DNA of 64,000 nt from Rhodovulum marinum (lineage in GTDB: Bacteria; Pseudomonadota; Alphaproteobacteria; Rhodobacterales; Rhodobacteraceae). Under the pieces are notes generated by a model. That model saw only the letters and a program-made list of their open reading frames with translations, ran no database searches and had not been told where the DNA came from. Position numbers and translations under genes: made by a program. Of this stretch, positions 26,552 through 35,080 are shown piece after piece. The stretch spans positions 550,474-614,473 of the forward strand of contig NZ_SLXP01000001.1 in NCBI RefSeq assembly GCF_004343075.1, written 5' to 3'. Position 1 is the stretch's first letter; the number at the start of each line of letters is the position of its first letter.

Positions 26552-28201
26552 TTACATGTTCGGATAGTTCGGCCCGTCACCGCCCTGCGGCGTGACCCAG
26601 GTGATGTTCTGGCTGGGATCCTTGATGTCGCAGGTCTTGCAGTGGACGCAGTTCTGGAAATTGATGACGAATTCCGCCTTGCCGTCCTTCTCGACCACCT
26701 CGTAGACGCCCGCGGGGCAATAGCGCTGCGCGGGCTCGGCGAACTCGGGCAGGTTCACCTGTACCGGCACCTCCGGGTCGACCAGCTGCAGGTGGCAGGG
26801 CTGGCTTTCCTCGTGGTTGGTAAAGGAATACGCCACGTTGGTCAGACGATCGAAACTGAGCACCCCGTCGGGTTTCGGATAATCGATCTTCGGGAAATCC
26901 TTTGCCTTACCGGTATGGGCCGCGTCCGTCTTGGCATGGTGCAGCGTGCCCAGCGGGTTCCAGCCCGTGAGGTTGGCCACCCACATATCGAACCCGCCCA
27001 GCGCGGTGGCAAGGAAATTCCCGTAATGCGACCACAGCGGCTTGACGTTCTTCACCCGCTTCAGGTCCTTGGCGATGGCGCCGGCATGCAGCGCGACATC
27101 GTATTCCTCAAGCGTATCGCCCGCACGGCCGGCCTTGATCGCGGCGACGGCGGCCGTGGCGGCCTCGATCCCCGACATCATCGCGTTGTGGTTGCCCTTG
27201 ATCCGCGGCACGTTCACCAGACCCGCCGAACAGCCCAGCAGCACCCCGCCCGGGAAGGCGGCCTTGGGCACCGACTGATAACCGCCCTCGGAAATCGCCC
27301 GCGCGCCATAGGCAATGCGCTTGCCCCCCTTCAGCAGGTCGGCGACGATCGGGTGATGCTTGAACCGCTGGAACTCCATGTACGGATACAGGTGCGGGTT
27401 TTCATAGTTCAGGTGCACCACGAACCCGATGAACAGCTGGTTGTTCTCGGCGTGATAGATGAACGATCCCCCGCCCGCATTTCCGTCGAGCGGCCAGCCC
27501 ATGGTGTGGGTGACGGTCCCCTCCTTGTGCTTGGCGGGGTCGATCTCCCAGACTTCTTTCATGCCGATGCCGAATTTCTGCGGATCGCGGCCTTCGGACA
27601 GGCCATATTTCGCGATCACCTGCTTGGACAGGGACCCGCGCACGCCCTCGGCGAAGAAGACATACTTGCCATGCAATTCCATGCCGGGTTCATAGTTCGG
27701 CCCCGGCGTGCCATCGGCATTCTTGCCGAACTCGCCCGCGACGACGCCCTTTACCCGGTCCCCCTCGCCCCAGACGATTTCCGAGCACGCCATGCCGGGG
27801 AAGATTTCCACGCCCAGCGCCTCGGCCTGTTCGGCCAGCCAGCGGCAGACATTGCCCATCGAGACGATGTAGTTGCCGTGGTTGTTCATCAGCGGCGGCA
27901 TGAGCCAGTTCGGCAGACGCATCTTCCCCGCTTCGCCCAGGAAAACGAAATTGTCCTCCTTGACCGGCACGGTGATCGGCGCGCCGCGCTCTTTCCAGTC
28001 GGGAAACAGCGTGTTCAACCCGGTCGGGTCCAGGACCGCGCCCGACAGGATATGCGCGCCCACCTCGGACCCCTTTTCCAGCACCACGACGGAAAGATCG
28101 GCGTCGAGCTCCTTGAGCCGGATCGCAGCCGACAGGCCCGCCGGACCCGCGCCCACGATCACGACATCATAGTCCATCGATTCCCGCTCGATCTCGGCCA
28201 T
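26552..28201 (-). CDS. Electron transfer flavoprotein-ubiquinone oxidoreductase
   Basis: 549 residues, full length. It passes electrons from acyl-CoA dehydrogenases via ETF to ubiquinone at the inner membrane. The FAD dinucleotide loop VVIVGAGPAGLSAAIRL is near the N-terminus; the C-terminal 4Fe-4S site has YCPAGVYE and NCVHCKTCDIKDPSQNI. The ATG at 28201 (MAEIERESMDYD) follows AAGGGG. It fits with the acyl-CoA dehydrogenase at 36.1 kb and ubiquinone genes in this window. Upstream of the TPR and ispE genes on the same strand. Confidence 0.96.
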   Translation of the reverse strand: MAEIERESMDYDVVIVGAGPAGLSAAIRLKELDADLSVVVLEKGSEVGAHILSGAVLDPTGLNTLFPDWKERGAPITVPVKEDNFVFLGEAGKMRLPNWLMPPLMNNHGNYIVSMGNVCRWLAEQAEALGVEIFPGMACSEIVWGEGDRVKGVVAGEFGKNADGTPGPNYEPGMELHGKYVFFAEGVRGSLSKQVIAKYGLSEGRDPQKFGIGMKEVWEIDPAKHKEGTVTHTMGWPLDGNAGGGSFIYHAENNQLFIGFVVHLNYENPHLYPYMEFQRFKHHPIVADLLKGGKRIAYGARAISEGGYQSVPKAAFPGGVLLGCSAGLVNVPRIKGNHNAMMSGIEAATAAVAAIKAGRAGDTLEEYDVALHAGAIAKDLKRVKNVKPLWSHYGNFLATALGGFDMWVANLTGWNPLGTLHHAKTDAAHTGKAKDFPKIDYPKPDGVLSFDRLTNVAYSFTNHEESQPCHLQLVDPEVPVQVNLPEFAEPAQRYCPAGVYEVVEKDGKAEFVINFQNCVHCKTCDIKDPSQNITWVTPQGGDGPNYPNM

Positions 28202-28234
28202 GTGCTTACCCCTTCTGACAGGCCCCGTCGGGTG

Positions 28235-28251
28235 CCCGGACTGCATCCGGG
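28235..28251 (-). promoter_or_regulatory. Hairpin in the ETF-QO leader
   Basis: CCCGGA (28235-28240) and TCCGGG (28246-28251) form a 6-bp stem with loop CTGCA, 34 nt upstream of the ETF-QO start. The rest of 28202-28339 is AT-richer and presumably holds the promoter. No clear -35/-10 pair can be assigned. Confidence 0.3.
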
Positions 28252-28339
28252 AAACCGTTAGCGCAGCCTGAACGCCAATTCAATTGAAACGCAACATAAT
28301 TTCGCTGCAGAGCAGCAATCGGCAAGTATCCGGAACACT

Positions 28340-29395
28340 TCAGGCTGAAAACAGGGTCTCGCGCGACCGGGAAACGCGCCGCAAGACGCCCCAGACCGCC
28401 CCCACCAACAGGATCGAGGCATAGCCGTCCACTGCATAATGCCAGCCCAGATGCACCGACATGACAAGATAGCCCAGAACCAGCAAAAGCGAGAGCGGCC
28501 ATGCCCGCGGAACCCGCTCGAAGATATAGAGCGCGACCAGCGTCGTCATCGCCACATGCACGCTTGGAAAGGCCGATATGCCCGACGCGGCGGAGTTCTG
28601 ACCGTCGACGTACAGGGACCACAACGTGTCCTGCAGGGCGCCGGTATAGGTCGCTGCGATCCCCGATGCCGCGAGCGCGGTGTCAAGCCCCCCGAAGACG
28701 TCCAGCCCGGTCAGCCGATCATGATAGACCGGCCCCACCGACATGCCTGCCAGGGCAAGAACATTGCCGATACCGACCCAGACAAAGACGTAGAGCGCGA
28801 AAAACCGCGCGCGGCGCCGCGCATCGCCATCGGCAAGGGTCACCACGACGGGAAAACAGAAGATGACGACGATCCAGACGTCTATATAAAGCCGCTCGAA
28901 GATCCAGGCGGGCACACCCGCAAGCAGCCCGTGGGTCAGTTCCCAGGGGGCGATACCGCCATGCAGCCAGGAATCGAACCGGGACAGGGCGGGGTCCGCG
29001 AAGAAGGGCACGATGTCCGGCAGGCTGGTCTTGATCGTCAGGAAGGTCAGGTGGAACAGGGTGCCCGCCAGCGCCACGAACACCGCACCTCCGGCGCGCG
29101 ACCGGCCCGCGCCGTTCCGGAGGAAGGCAAGCGGAACGGCCAGCCCGACCAGAAACACCGCCGCCCCCTCGAAAACCTGCAGTGCGATCTCCGGAAGCGA
29201 AAGCAGCACGGACCAAAGCCGCGCCGGTCCGTCGCCGCCCAGAAGGGTGAGAACCGCGAAACTGCACAGAAAGTAGAGTGCTACAAGACGCAGAAAACCA
29301 CGCTCGGGCCCGTCGATGAGGCCAAGCGCGTCAGAGGGGGCCCTGACGACTGCCCTGCAGCCAGGGCCGGATCTGGCAAAGCGCGTGCGTTCCAT
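28340..29395 (-). CDS. PAP2-superfamily membrane phosphatase or phosphotransferase
   Basis: 351 residues with about six membrane segments. The active-site motifs are near the C-terminus: [10 protein letters not shown] and [13 protein letters not shown], supplying the two His and the Asp. The layout and the long hydrophobic N-terminal half resemble Aur1/Ipt1-type inositolphosphotransferase-like proteins (PAP2_3). Likely substrates are undecaprenyl or lipid phosphates, or phospho-head-groups; the sequence does not decide. ATG 29395 ([12 protein letters not shown]) is a guess among several; the frame is open upstream. Divergent from greA. Confidence 0.75.
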   Translation of the reverse strand: MERTRFARSGPGCRAVVRAPSDALGLIDGPERGFLRLVALYFLCSFAVLTLLGGDGPARLWSVLLSLPEIALQVFEGAAVFLVGLAVPLAFLRNGAGRSRAGGAVFVALAGTLFHLTFLTIKTSLPDIVPFFADPALSRFDSWLHGGIAPWELTHGLLAGVPAWIFERLYIDVWIVVIFCFPVVVTLADGDARRRARFFALYVFVWVGIGNVLALAGMSVGPVYHDRLTGLDVFGGLDTALAASGIAATYTGALQDTLWSLYVDGQNSAASGISAFPSVHVAMTTLVALYIFERVPRAWPLSLLLVLGYLVMSVHLGWHYAVDGYASILLVGAVWGVLRRVSRSRETLFSA

Positions 29396-29405
29396 CCTGC
29401 GATCA

Positions 29406-29462
29406 CCCAGACTGTTGGCTGGCCGCGCTCCGCGCGACCGGTTCGAGCCGCAACAGACTGGG
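29406..29462. repeat. Imperfect inverted repeat in the PAP2 / greA spacer
   Basis: CCCAGACTGTTG (29406-29417) and CAACAGACTGGG (29451-29462) are complementary at 11 of 12 positions around a GC-rich core with a nested GCGCG...CGCGC element. It lies just upstream of the PAP2 gene and 146 nt before greA. It could be an operator or a structured leader. Confidence 0.45.
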
Positions 29463-29607
29463 AAAAAGCAGCGACAATTTGGCAGAACCACGACTTCATT
29501 TCCGACCAGTCTGCGATCCGCGCCGGCGCCGGCGCGCGCCCGCTTGCAAAGGGGCTGCGAATTTGCTTGGGTCTTTCGAAACAACCTTCCCCAAAAGACA
29601 GCGAGTG

Positions 29608-30078
29608 ATGGAAAAGATACCGATGACCCGCGCGGGCCATGCCGCGCTCGACGAGGAACTCAAGTTGCTCAAGTCGGTCGAGCGCCCCGCCGTGATCAAG
29701 GCGATCGCCGAAGCGCGCGAGCATGGCGACCTGTCCGAAAACGCCGAATACCACGCCGCCCGCGAAAAGCAGAGCTTCATCGAGGGCCGCATCAAGGAAC
29801 TCGAGGCGCTCTTGTCTTTGGCCGACGTGATCGACCCGGCCCGGCTGTCGGGCGCGATCAAGTTCGGCGCCACCGTCACGCTGGTCGACGAGGACACCGA
29901 CGAGGAAAAGACCTATCAGATCGTCGGCGAGGCCGAGGCCGATATCGAAAAGGGCCTTCTGAACATCAAGTCGCCGCTGGCCCGCGCCCTGATCGGCAAG
30001 GAAGAGGGCGACAGCGTCGAGGTGCGCACCCCGGGCGGCGAACGCAGCTACGAGGTACTGCGCATCCGCTACGTCTAA
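29608..30078 (+). CDS. greA: Transcription elongation factor GreA
   Basis: 156 residues, standard length. It rescues backtracked RNA polymerase by stimulating transcript cleavage. The N-terminal coiled coil has [22 protein letters not shown] and the tip acidic loop [17 protein letters not shown]. The C-terminal FKBP-like domain has [13 protein letters not shown] and [21 protein letters not shown] 29608 matches the family start. Followed 21 nt later by an unknown membrane protein on the same strand. Confidence 0.97.
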   Translation: MEKIPMTRAGHAALDEELKLLKSVERPAVIKAIAEAREHGDLSENAEYHAAREKQSFIEGRIKELEALLSLADVIDPARLSGAIKFGATVTLVDEDTDEEKTYQIVGEAEADIEKGLLNIKSPLARALIGKEEGDSVEVRTPGGERSYEVLRIRYV

Positions 30079-30099
30079 GCGGCACCGGGCAGGAGTCGT

Positions 30100-31155
30100 A
30101 TGATGGCCGAGGGGCCGAAGAAAAAGCCGTTCGACCTGGGCTTCTTCGCGCCGCTCGGCCGCGAGGCGGGGATCACCGCGACCGACATCGTCGCCCTGAT
30201 TCTCTCTGTCATTTGGCTTGTGATCGCGGGCACCTTCTTCGCCGTCATGCGGTTTGGCAACGCTGAACCGGGCTTCGACCCTCTCAGGTTCGTCCTGGTT
30301 CTGCTGGCGGTCGTCACGCCGGTCGCCCTGATCTGGGTCGGCGCGGCCACCGCCAAAAGCGCCCGGATCATGCGCGAGGAATCGGCCCGCCTGCAGGCCG
30401 CCATCGACTCCTTGCGCCACAGCTATCTCCAGCAACAGCAAAACGCCGGCATGGATATCCGCCCGGCGCTGGAAAAGAAGCTGGAGGAAATCGTCGCGGC
30501 CCAGCGCCAGACCGAAAGCGCGCTTGCCACGTTCACCTCCAGCAGAACACAGGACGTCGCGCCCGAGCCGGCGCGCCTTGCGCCCGCGCCATCGCCTGCC
30601 ACTGCCCCGGCCCCGGCTGCTGCCCCCGAGGCCGAGGCCCAGCCCTCGCTGGCCCTTGGCACCCCGGCCGAAACATTGCGGCCGCCGCTGGAAACCCACG
30701 AATTCCTGCGTGCGCTGAACTTCCCCGAAACCACCGATGACCGCGAAGGGTTCCGCGCACTGCGCCGCGCGCTGGAAGACCGGATGTCGGCAAAGCTGGT
30801 GCGCTCGGCGCAGGACGTGCTGACCCTGCTCAGCCAGGAAGGCATCTACATGGACGATCTCGCGCCCGACCGCGCGCGGCCCGAGATCTGGCGCCGATTC
30901 GCCCAGGGCGAGCGCGGCGCCAGCGTGGCCGCGCTTGGGGGCGTGCGTGATCGGTCCTGCCTTGCGCTGACCGCGGGCCGGATGAAACAGGACCCGATCT
31001 TCCGCGATGTCGCCCACCATTTCCTGCGCCAGTTCGACCGGGTGCTGGCCGAGTTCGAACCGACCGCCACCGATCAGGAACTGAACGATCTGGCCGAAAC
31101 CCGCACCGCGCGCGCCTTCATGCTGTTGGGCCGCGTTGCGGGGATGTTCGGCTAG
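30100..31155 (+). CDS. Conserved membrane-anchored protein of unknown function
   Basis: 351 residues. Two membrane segments at about 28-52 and 63-82 are followed by a helical coiled-coil-like region (AKSARIMREESARLQAAIDSLRHSYLQQQQ), a Pro/Ala-rich linker at about 150-190, and a globular helical C-terminal domain ending TRTARAFMLLGRVAGMFG. AGGAG lies 5 nt before the ATG at 30100; a second ATG follows at 30103. I do not recognise a domain. Position after greA suggests co-transcription. The architecture suggests a cytoplasmic domain tethered to the membrane. Confidence 0.75.
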   Translation: MMAEGPKKKPFDLGFFAPLGREAGITATDIVALILSVIWLVIAGTFFAVMRFGNAEPGFDPLRFVLVLLAVVTPVALIWVGAATAKSARIMREESARLQAAIDSLRHSYLQQQQNAGMDIRPALEKKLEEIVAAQRQTESALATFTSSRTQDVAPEPARLAPAPSPATAPAPAAAPEAEAQPSLALGTPAETLRPPLETHEFLRALNFPETTDDREGFRALRRALEDRMSAKLVRSAQDVLTLLSQEGIYMDDLAPDRARPEIWRRFAQGERGASVAALGGVRDRSCLALTAGRMKQDPIFRDVAHHFLRQFDRVLAEFEPTATDQELNDLAETRTARAFMLLGRVAGMFG

Positions 31156-31180
31156 GACCGGCGGGCAACGGGGCGCGGGC

Positions 31181-32044
31181 CTACGCCATCAGTGCCGCGC
31201 AAAGTGCGGTCTCCTGCCCCACGCCCAGGATCCAGCCCTCTTCGGCGATCTGCGGGTCATCGGGCGTGGCGAACAGGTCGGCCAGCCGTCCCGCCGCCTG
31301 CAACCGGGCGACGGCCCGCGCCATCAGCCGCACCTGCGCCGCGTCGCGAATCCCCGCCTCGCCGCGCACGGCAGGGTCGATCAGCGACGGGTAGACCTCG
31401 GCCAGCACGATATCGCCATCCCCCGGATCGAAGGGCCAGACCGACAGCGCCGGGCCGAACCGGCACGACAACCGATGCAGCATCGGCAGCCCGACCAGCA
31501 CCTGCGACCCGACCGCACCGGTGGTATACAGTTTCCACACCGTCTGGGCGCGGGGCACCGCGCGTTCCACGGCACGGCGCTCGGCCATTCCGTGGCCATG
31601 CCGCGCGCGGCCCAGCGCCGGCAGGTCGACAAGCTCCGGCCGCGCCGGCCGCCCCCAGAACGGCCCGACGCCCGGAAAGCCGGCATTGATTTCCGCGGCG
31701 ACCTCGAACCGGTTGTTGCGGTTGCGCGCATCATCCGCGATCCGTCCTGCCAGCCAGGCCCGAACCGCCGCCGCCCGCGCCACGCCGGTCAGGGCGCGGG
31801 CGAAACCGGCCGGGTAGCCGAAGGCGAAATCGAACCCGGCCAGAACCCGCCGACCGGCCGCGCGCTCGGCCTCCAACAAGGCGCTCAGCGCCGCCTCGCC
31901 CGCCGCCCGGGTGCGGTGATAGGTGACCGCCTCGACCCCGCCGCGCCAGGTCGCGATCCAGATCGCATCGGCCGAGGGCGCCGCCGGCGAGGGCGTCGCG
32001 CGGGCCGACCAGTCGGCCATCACGATCGTGTCGAACGGCCTCAT
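31181..32044 (-). CDS. Conserved protein overlapping mobA, function unknown
   Basis: 287-residue soluble protein. N-terminal DTIVMADWSARATPS and GRRVLAGFDFAFGYPAGFARAL look like an RNase H-like fold with acidic residues at strand ends, as in DUF429 proteins; this is an impression only. Other blocks are NRNNRFEVAAEIN and WPFDPGDGDIVLAEVYPSL. The ATG overlaps the mobA stop by 4 nt, so the two are co-translated, suggesting a link with molybdenum cofactor maturation or use. No catalytic role can be assigned. Confidence 0.72.
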   Translation of the reverse strand: MRPFDTIVMADWSARATPSPAAPSADAIWIATWRGGVEAVTYHRTRAAGEAALSALLEAERAAGRRVLAGFDFAFGYPAGFARALTGVARAAAVRAWLAGRIADDARNRNNRFEVAAEINAGFPGVGPFWGRPARPELVDLPALGRARHGHGMAERRAVERAVPRAQTVWKLYTTGAVGSQVLVGLPMLHRLSCRFGPALSVWPFDPGDGDIVLAEVYPSLIDPAVRGEAGIRDAAQVRLMARAVARLQAAGRLADLFATPDDPQIAEEGWILGVGQETALCAALMA

Positions 32045-32637
32045 CGCGCCGCCCCAAGCGCCCGTTCGGCGCGGGCCAGGTCCTCGGGCGTGTTGATGTT
32101 GAAGAACGGGTCGATACCGTCCGCGCCGGGGCCGAAACCGACCCTTGCCGCACCCTGCACCTGGGCAAAGCCCCCCACGCGGCGCTCGCCACGGTCAAGG
32201 GCCGCGCGCAACTCTGCCCGCAGCGCGACGGGCCAAAGCGCCGCGGTGGGATGCACCCGCCCGCCGCTTTCGGCCACGGCCAGCGGCGCGCCGTTGGCCA
32301 GCAGGCGCGCGACCATGTCGCGGGGCAGAAAGGGCGTGTCGACCGCCGCCGTCACCAAGGCGTCCGCCCCTTGCCCCGCCGCCCAGTCAAGCCCCGCCAG
32401 CACCCCCGCAAGCGGGCCGCGGTCGCCCGGCGGCGCGTCGGGCAGGACCGGCAGCCCGGCATCGGCATAGGCACCCGCGGGTCCGTTCGCACTCAGCGCC
32501 AGGGCGTCGACCTGCGGTGCCAACCGCGCCGCGACCCGGGTCAGCAATGTCTCGCCTCCCAACCGGATCAGCGCCTTGTCCGCCCCGCCCATCCGCCGCC
32601 CCCCGCCGCCCGCAAGGATCAGCCCAACCACGCGCAT
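32041..32637 (-). CDS. mobA: Molybdenum cofactor guanylyltransferase MobA
   Basis: 198 residues, standard length. It attaches GMP from GTP to molybdopterin, giving the guanine dinucleotide cofactor. The nucleotide-binding signature LILAGGGGRRMGGADKALIRLGG is intact, followed by DAPPGDRGPLAGVLAGL and the metal-binding VTAAVDTPFLP. ATG 32637 (MRVVGLILAGG) is the canonical start. First of a two-gene unit with the unknown protein downstream; divergent from azlC. Confidence 0.94.
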   Translation of the reverse strand: MRVVGLILAGGGGRRMGGADKALIRLGGETLLTRVAARLAPQVDALALSANGPAGAYADAGLPVLPDAPPGDRGPLAGVLAGLDWAAGQGADALVTAAVDTPFLPRDMVARLLANGAPLAVAESGGRVHPTAALWPVALRAELRAALDRGERRVGGFAQVQGAARVGFGPGADGIDPFFNINTPEDLARAERALGAAR

Positions 32638-32713
32638 CGCGCCCCCTTTTTCCGGTTGCAGGTCCGCCCCGCGGCGCGTACCCCGGCCACGCATCCCAGC
32701 CTAGACCCTGCCC

Positions 32714-33421
32714 ATGCCCGTCTCTACCCTCAAATCGGCCTACTGGACCGGCGTCCGCCACGGCGCGCCGTTCCTTCTGGTGATCGTGCCCTTCGGCCTG
32801 CTGTTCGGCGTGGTCGCCACCGAGTCCGGGCTGAACCTGGTTCAGGTGATGGGCTTTTCCATCCTGGTGATCGCAGGCGCCGCACAGTTCACCGCGGTCC
32901 AGTTGATGGTGGACGAGGCGCCGACCGTGCTGATCCTGGTCACGGCGCTGGCGGTCAACCTGCGCATGGCGATGTATTCCGCGTCGATCACGCCATGGCT
33001 TGGCGCGGCACCGCTGTGGCAGCGGGCGATCGCGGCCTATTTCCTGGTCGACCAGACCTATGCGCTCAGCCAGGCCCGGTTCGAGGCCCGGCCCGCGATG
33101 ACGCTGCGCGAGCGGATGGCCTATTACTTCGGTGCGATCTCGCCGATCTGCCCGCTTTGGTATGTCGCGACGCTGGCGGGCGCGCTGGCGGGCCAGGCGA
33201 TCCCCCCCGAATACGCGCTGGATTTCGCGGTTCCGATCACCTTCCTCGCCATGGTCGCGCCCGCCTTGCGAACGCTTGCCCACGTGGCGGCGGCGGGCAC
33301 CTCGGTCGGGGTGGCCCTGGCGCTGGCGTTCCTGCCCTACCAGGCGGGCGTGCTGCTTGCCGCGGTGGCGGCAATGGCGGTGGGCGCCCGGGTCGAACTA
33401 TGGACGGGGGCGCGCGCATGA
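32714..33421 (+). CDS. azlC: AzlC family branched-chain amino acid exporter subunit
   Basis: 235-residue inner-membrane protein with about six or seven membrane segments. Family blocks are PFGLLFGVVATESGLN, ILVIAGAAQFTAVQLM, ALAVNLRMAMYSASITP and AAYFLVDQTYAL. AzlC with the small AzlD (E. coli YgaZ/YgaH) exports branched-chain amino acids or analogues. Its stop overlaps the azlD start by 4 nt, typical for this obligate pair. Substrate not determined here. Confidence 0.92.
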   Translation: MPVSTLKSAYWTGVRHGAPFLLVIVPFGLLFGVVATESGLNLVQVMGFSILVIAGAAQFTAVQLMVDEAPTVLILVTALAVNLRMAMYSASITPWLGAAPLWQRAIAAYFLVDQTYALSQARFEARPAMTLRERMAYYFGAISPICPLWYVATLAGALAGQAIPPEYALDFAVPITFLAMVAPALRTLAHVAAAGTSVGVALALAFLPYQAGVLLAAVAAMAVGARVELWTGARA

Positions 33422-33747
33422 CCCAGTCGCCGCTCGAGATCTGGGCGATCATCCTGCTGCTCGGGATCGGGACCTTCCTGATCCGGTTTTCGTTTCTCGG
33501 CCTGATCGGCGACCGCAAGCTGCCCGACTGGCTGCTGCGGCACCTGCGCTATACCCCCGTCGCGGTCCTGCCCGCGCTGGTCGCGCCGATGGTGGTCTGG
33601 CCCCAGGCGACCGGCGGCCAGCCCGACCTGGCGCGCATGCTTGCCGCCATCGCGACCCTCGGCGTGGGCTATGCCACCAAGAACGTGCTGGCCGCGATCG
33701 GCGCGGGCGCCGGCACGCTTTACACGATGCTGTACCTGCTGGGTTAG
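33418..33747 (+). CDS. azlD: AzlD family transporter small subunit
   Basis: 109 residues with about four membrane segments. The typical start IWAIILLLGIGTFLIRFSFL is followed by LRHLRYTPVAVLPALVAPMVV and a C-terminal ATKNVLAAIGAGAGTLYTML. It is the partner of AzlC. The ATG lies within the azlC stop region (ATGA overlap), so no separate ribosome binding site is needed. Converges with the lipoprotein gene at 33767. Confidence 0.92.
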   Translation: MTQSPLEIWAIILLLGIGTFLIRFSFLGLIGDRKLPDWLLRHLRYTPVAVLPALVAPMVVWPQATGGQPDLARMLAAIATLGVGYATKNVLAAIGAGAGTLYTMLYLLG

Positions 33748-33766
33748 ACCCGGTCCGCGCCGCGCC

Positions 33767-34393
33767 CTAATCCGACGCCGCCAGATCGGCCACGCGGGCG
33801 CGGTGCTGTTCGCGCAACAACTCCTCGTGGGCGTCCGGGTCGTTGTCATAGATCGTCTCGGTGCGCACGCCCGGCAACTCTGCAAAGGCCGCCATGATCG
33901 CCTTGGGCCGAACCGTGCGCGGCACGCTCTCGAAGCCCGGCACCTGGTTCAACACGTCACTGACCGACCGCCCGCACATCGTCTTGGGCACGGCCCCATA
34001 GGACTCGGCCACCCGCAGCGCCCGTTCGGCCACCTCGGGGCTGACCGTCACGGTCTGGGTCACCACGCGGTAGGTCTCGCGCGCGTGGTAGTCGATGTAG
34101 AATTCCAGCATGGTCGGCGTGATGCCGTAATGCACATCGTTCCGCTCGGGCGAGGCGCGGTGCCACCAGCTGCCCGCGGGGTCGAAGATCACGCGTTGGC
34201 TGGCATTGACCATAAGCGCCGAATGCCCCCCGGTATTGGACCCGTTCGAGATCACCGTGAACAGCGTGATCGAGGGCGGGCCGGGTTGGCGATAGGCGGC
34301 ACGCGCCACGGCCTCGTCGGGGGCCCAGATGGATTCGGCGGCGCAACCGGCCAGCAGGATCGGAACAAGGAAAACGAGCAGAAATCGACGCAT
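33767..34393 (-). CDS. Lipoprotein, possibly a permuted NlpC/P60 (YiiX-like) enzyme
   Basis: 208 residues. MRRFLLVFLVPILLAGC is a lipoprotein signal with lipobox cysteine C17. The body has TLFTVISNGSNTGGHSALMV followed by RVIFDPAGSW, and later KTMCGRSVSDVL. A His (H57) on a strand preceding a Cys-led helix (C140) is the order found in circularly permuted papain-like NlpC/P60 proteins such as YiiX. If so it could cleave peptides or lipids in the envelope. This is by-eye fold guessing; conserved hypothetical lipoprotein is the safe call. ATG 34393 is chosen for the signal peptide. Confidence 0.6.
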   Translation of the reverse strand: MRRFLLVFLVPILLAGCAAESIWAPDEAVARAAYRQPGPPSITLFTVISNGSNTGGHSALMVNASQRVIFDPAGSWWHRASPERNDVHYGITPTMLEFYIDYHARETYRVVTQTVTVSPEVAERALRVAESYGAVPKTMCGRSVSDVLNQVPGFESVPRTVRPKAIMAAFAELPGVRTETIYDNDPDAHEELLREQHRARVADLAASD

Positions 34394-34651
34394 GGGTATC
34401 GAAACCACCTTGATCGGGACGACAAGGGCCCGCTTGGCTATGGCAGGAATTGGTGACAGGCGCGTAAACGGATCGGCACGGGCACCCGGCATCCGCCCGC
34501 GCCCCAACGTCCCGCGGCACATCCCGCCCGGCGCCCTGTCACCTGCCGACGCCCGCTCGATGTCATCCCTGACGGCCTCCGTGTCCCGTTCGCTGCACTG
34601 CAGCCTAGACCATCAAATCGGGGCTGTCACGCATGCGGCGCGCCCGCCGGC

Positions 34652-35080
34652 TCAGCCATTGTCCAACTCGCGGGCAAGCTGGAACCCGATCCGGCGCGGG
34701 GGCGTTTCGGCGGTCTCGCGCGGCAGCGCGCGTATCAGCACGTTCAACTGCGTGACATGCTGCACCAGCTGGGTGCGCGCCCCCGTCATGTCCGTGCCGT
34801 AGAAGGTCACGATATCGGGATCGAAATAGCCGATCCCCTCGATCCGGATCACGCCCGCCTCGGTGCCGGTCAGCCCGATCGCGACCTCGTGCTCGTTGTC
34901 CAACTGCTCTTCGAAATTCTTGAGGTACAGGATCAGCCGTTCATAGGCCCATTCGGCGGGGCTTTTCTGCTGGACGGGCTTGCGCGTGACGGCCTCGGGC
35001 AGGGGCTGCTGCTCCGGCGAGGCGGGCGCCGCGGGATCGGCATGAACCGCACGTGCCCTGGGGGGCCCGTCACCCGTCAA
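34652..35080 (-). CDS. DUF6173 family protein (TTG start)
   Basis: 142 residues, no signal peptide. An N-terminal Pro/Ala-rich stretch of about 45 residues precedes a compact domain (WAYERLILYLKNFEEQLDNEHEVAIGL, GVIRIEGIGYFDPDIVTFYG, LVQHVTQLNVLIRALPR). The TTG at 35080 is preferred since GGAGG lies 7 nt upstream; an ATG at 35110 in frame has a worse site. It overlaps the MBL gene by 11 nt. DUF6173 is a Rhodobacterales-type family of unknown role; the name is from memory. Confidence 0.7.
   Translation of the reverse strand: MTGDGPPRARAVHADPAAPASPEQQPLPEAVTRKPVQQKSPAEWAYERLILYLKNFEEQLDNEHEVAIGLTGTEAGVIRIEGIGYFDPDIVTFYGTDMTGARTQLVQHVTQLNVLIRALPRETAETPPRRIGFQLARELDNG

Noticed and set aside
25829-28261. 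An 810-codon plus-strand frame opposite the TPR and ETF-QO genes
   Set aside because: It crosses an intergenic spacer and two solid minus-strand genes; amino-acid composition is typical of antisense frames at high GC.
34452-34543. Inverted repeat GGTGACAGG ... CCTGTCACC with a 74-bp spacer
   Set aside because: A 9-bp match at this distance in GC-rich DNA is not remarkable, and it has no clear position relative to a promoter.
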